A stretch of 13,850 nucleotides of DNA from assembly GCA_020027635.1 (NCBI GenBank), contig JAHKKL010000015.1, positions 1 to 13,850 of the forward strand, read 5' to 3'. Numbering within the stretch: position 1 is the first letter of the stretch; each line of letters opens with the position of its first letter. Shown here one piece after another: positions 13,829 through 13,850 of this stretch. A program made the position numbers and the translations under genes. Below the pieces are notes generated by a model. That model did no database searches and was not told the DNA's origin. It saw nothing but the letters and a program-made list of their open reading frames with translations. The stretch comes from Gammaproteobacteria bacterium (GTDB taxonomy: Bacteria; Pseudomonadota; Gammaproteobacteria; UBA9214).

Positions 13829-13850
13829 ACGTTCCGGACGGCGCCGCTGC

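Noticed and set aside
1..13850. CRISPR array, prophage, insertion sequence or toxin-antitoxin system
   Set aside because: There are no regularly spaced direct repeats, transposase, integrase or paired small genes. The macro-domain gene stands alone, so a DarTG-like reading is not supported.

Overview
The window looks like chromosomal DNA from a GC-rich gammaproteobacterium. The main evidence is a petABC-sspAB block (cytochrome bc1 complex followed by the stringent starvation proteins). It sits next to a NIF3/YbgI-family gene and a DegS/AlgW-type periplasmic protease, an order familiar from pseudomonads and purple or sulfur-oxidising gammaproteobacteria. The divergent guaB/xseA pair at the left edge is also typical of this class. 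The genus cannot be fixed from the sequence alone.

Layout. (1) Bases 1-844, minus strand: the first 281 codons of guaB, leaving the window at the left edge, with a recognisable promoter in the short divergent spacer. (2) 990-3328, plus strand: xseA, then a secreted M23 peptidase whose 3' end overlaps the convergent macro-domain gene at 3276-3773. (3) 3913-5400, plus strand: an unusual protein joining a MerR-like helix-turn-helix, a coiled coil, a plant-type [2Fe-2S] domain and a ferredoxin-reductase-like domain with altered nucleotide-binding motifs. (4) 5417-10351, minus strand: in transcription order a NIF3-family gene, petA, petB, petC, sspA and sspB. The three pet genes are joined by 1-bp and 4-bp overlaps; the ssp genes are separated by long spacers. 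(5) 10352-10631: a divergent spacer holding a 189-bp element with imperfect inverted termini. (6) 10632-11804, plus strand: a DegS/AlgW-type protease. (7) 11805-12598: 794 bp without a convincing gene, but rich in inverted repeats and holding a consensus sigma-54 (-24/-12) site. (8) 12599-13828, plus strand: a secreted protein of three tandem putative-Ig repeats and a fibronectin type III domain.

How the parts relate. PetA, PetB and PetC form the quinol:cytochrome c oxidoreductase of the inner membrane. SspA modifies RNA polymerase activity under stress, and SspB delivers ssrA-tagged proteins to ClpXP. The DegS-like protease would sense envelope stress and start RseA/MucA-type anti-sigma cleavage, though its substrate is not in the window. 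The least conventional parts are the HTH/[2Fe-2S]/reductase fusion and the 0.8-kb regulatory-looking region before the repeat protein. No CRISPR array, transposase, tRNA or rRNA was seen.
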